From Chaunax sp. Z400 (Eukaryota > Chordata > Actinopteri > Lophiiformes > Chaunacidae): a stretch of 64,000 bases of DNA. A program made the position numbers and the translations under genes. A model generated the notes under the pieces. The model worked only from the letters and a program-made list of their open reading frames with translations, was not told where the DNA came from and did not search any database. Below are positions 62,895 through 64,000 of the stretch, one piece after another; within the stretch, counting starts at the first letter, position 1; each line of letters begins with the position of its first letter. The DNA is taken from assembly GCA_037577475.1 (NCBI GenBank), contig CM075203.1:22331897-22395896 (forward strand), in the 5' to 3' direction.

Positions 62895-64000
62895 TCTGTA
62901 TGATATACTGTATGATACAGTATGTATGTATGATACACTGTAAGATACACTGTATGATACAGTATGTATGTATGATACACTGTAAGATGCACTGTATGAT
63001 ACACTGTAAGATACAGTATGTATGATTCACTGTAAGATACACTGTATGATACACTGTATGATACAGTATGTATGTATGATACACTGTATGATACAGTATG
63101 TATGATTCACTGTAAGATACACTGTATGATACACTGTATGATACAGTATGTATGTATGATACACTGTATGATACAGTATGTATGTATGATACACTGTATG
63201 ATACAGTATGTATGTATGATACACTGTATGATACAGTATGTATGTATGATACACTGTAAGATACACTGTATGATACAGTATGTATGTATGATACACTGTA
63301 TGATACACTGTATGATACAGTATGTATGTATGATACACTGTATGATACAGTATGTATGTATGATACACTGTATGATGCAGTATGTATGTATGATACACTG
63401 TATGATACAGTATGTATGTATGATACACTGTATGATACACTGTATGATACAGTATGTATGTATGATACACTGTATGATACAGTATGTATGTATGATACAC
63501 TGTATGATGCAGTATGTATGTATGATACACTGTATGATACAGTATGTATGTATGATACACTGTATGATACAGTATGTATGTATGATACACTGTATGATAC
63601 AGTATGTATGTATGATACACTGTATGATACACTGTATGATACAGTATGTATGTATGATACACTGTATGATACAGTATGTATGTATGATACACTGTATGAT
63701 ACAGTATGTATGTATGATACACTGTATGATACACTGTATGATACAGTATGTATGTATGATACACTGTATGATACACTGTATGATACAGTATGTATGTATG
63801 ATACACTGTATGATACAGTATGTATGTATGATACACTGTATGATGCAGTATGTATGTATGATACACTGTATGATACAGTATGTATGTATGATACACTGTA
63901 TGATACAGTATGTATGTATGATACACTGTATGATGCAGTATGTATGTATGATACACTGTATGATACAGTATGTATGTATGATACACTGTATGATGCAGTA
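62895..64000. repeat. 30-bp minisatellite reaching the window edge
   Basis: The main unit is TATGTATGATACACTGTATG followed by ATACAGTATG (30 bp); shorter 12-bp insertions of TATGATACACTG or TAAGATACACTG occur irregularly. The period is a multiple of 3, so the - strand stays open for 319 codons of Tyr/His/Thr/Ile/Leu/Val repeats. The array continues past 64000. Confidence 0.97.

Noticed and set aside
63027..63986. 319-codon Tyr/His/Thr-rich open frame on the - strand
   Set aside because: It is a 30-bp minisatellite whose period is a multiple of three.

Overview
This window is animal nuclear DNA, almost certainly from a ray-finned fish. It holds one intron-rich protein-coding gene set in a dense mix of transposon relics and simple repeats. 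The relic families (Tc1/mariner-like, several hAT families, a Penelope-like element, L1-like, L2/CR1-like and other LINEs, tRNA-derived SINEs) and the very long (CA)n and minisatellite tracts are typical of teleosts. There are no bacterial operons, CRISPR arrays or ribosome-binding sites.

The gene is reep3, on the + strand. Eight coding exons can be joined by splice sites and reading phase: 4675-4706, 26802-26874, 31189-31265, 34394-34514, 36392-36505, 44575-44731, 55994-56127 and 56290-56361. They give 780 nt, or 259 codons plus a stop. The protein has the TB2/DP1/HVA22 hairpin-membrane region of the REEP1-4 group and a basic C-terminal tail of REEP3 type. I cannot tell from sequence alone whether this is the fish a or b paralogue. 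A likely promoter upstream of exon 1 has a palindromic CRE and several CCAAT boxes.

Layout: 1-3.7 kb is upstream repeats (Tc1 relic, hAT element with target duplication, LINE fragment). 3.9-4.7 kb is the promoter and exon 1. Intron 1 (22 kb) holds Tc1-like, hAT and Penelope-like relics, a 41-bp minisatellite, an 8-bp repeat array and a GT-rich minisatellite. Intron 2 holds a second copy of a hAT relic found in intron 1. Intron 3 opens with 45 CA units beside the splice donor and contains a SINE swollen by a minisatellite. Intron 4 is almost entirely one transposon with a LINE nested in it. Intron 5 has a GC splice donor and holds two foldback elements. Intron 6 holds an L1-like fragment, SINEs, a Tc1 relic and a LINE with an uninterrupted reverse transcriptase. 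After the stop codon at 56361 come the 3' untranslated and downstream region, and from 62.9 kb to the window edge a 30-bp minisatellite.

Most long open frames in the window come from repeats whose unit lacks stop codons, or from transposons. The most notable observations are a hammerhead-ribozyme-like fold in the Penelope-like element, an exon 4 frame that stays open through its donor into a LINE, the GC-AG intron 5, and the CA tract beside the exon 3 donor.
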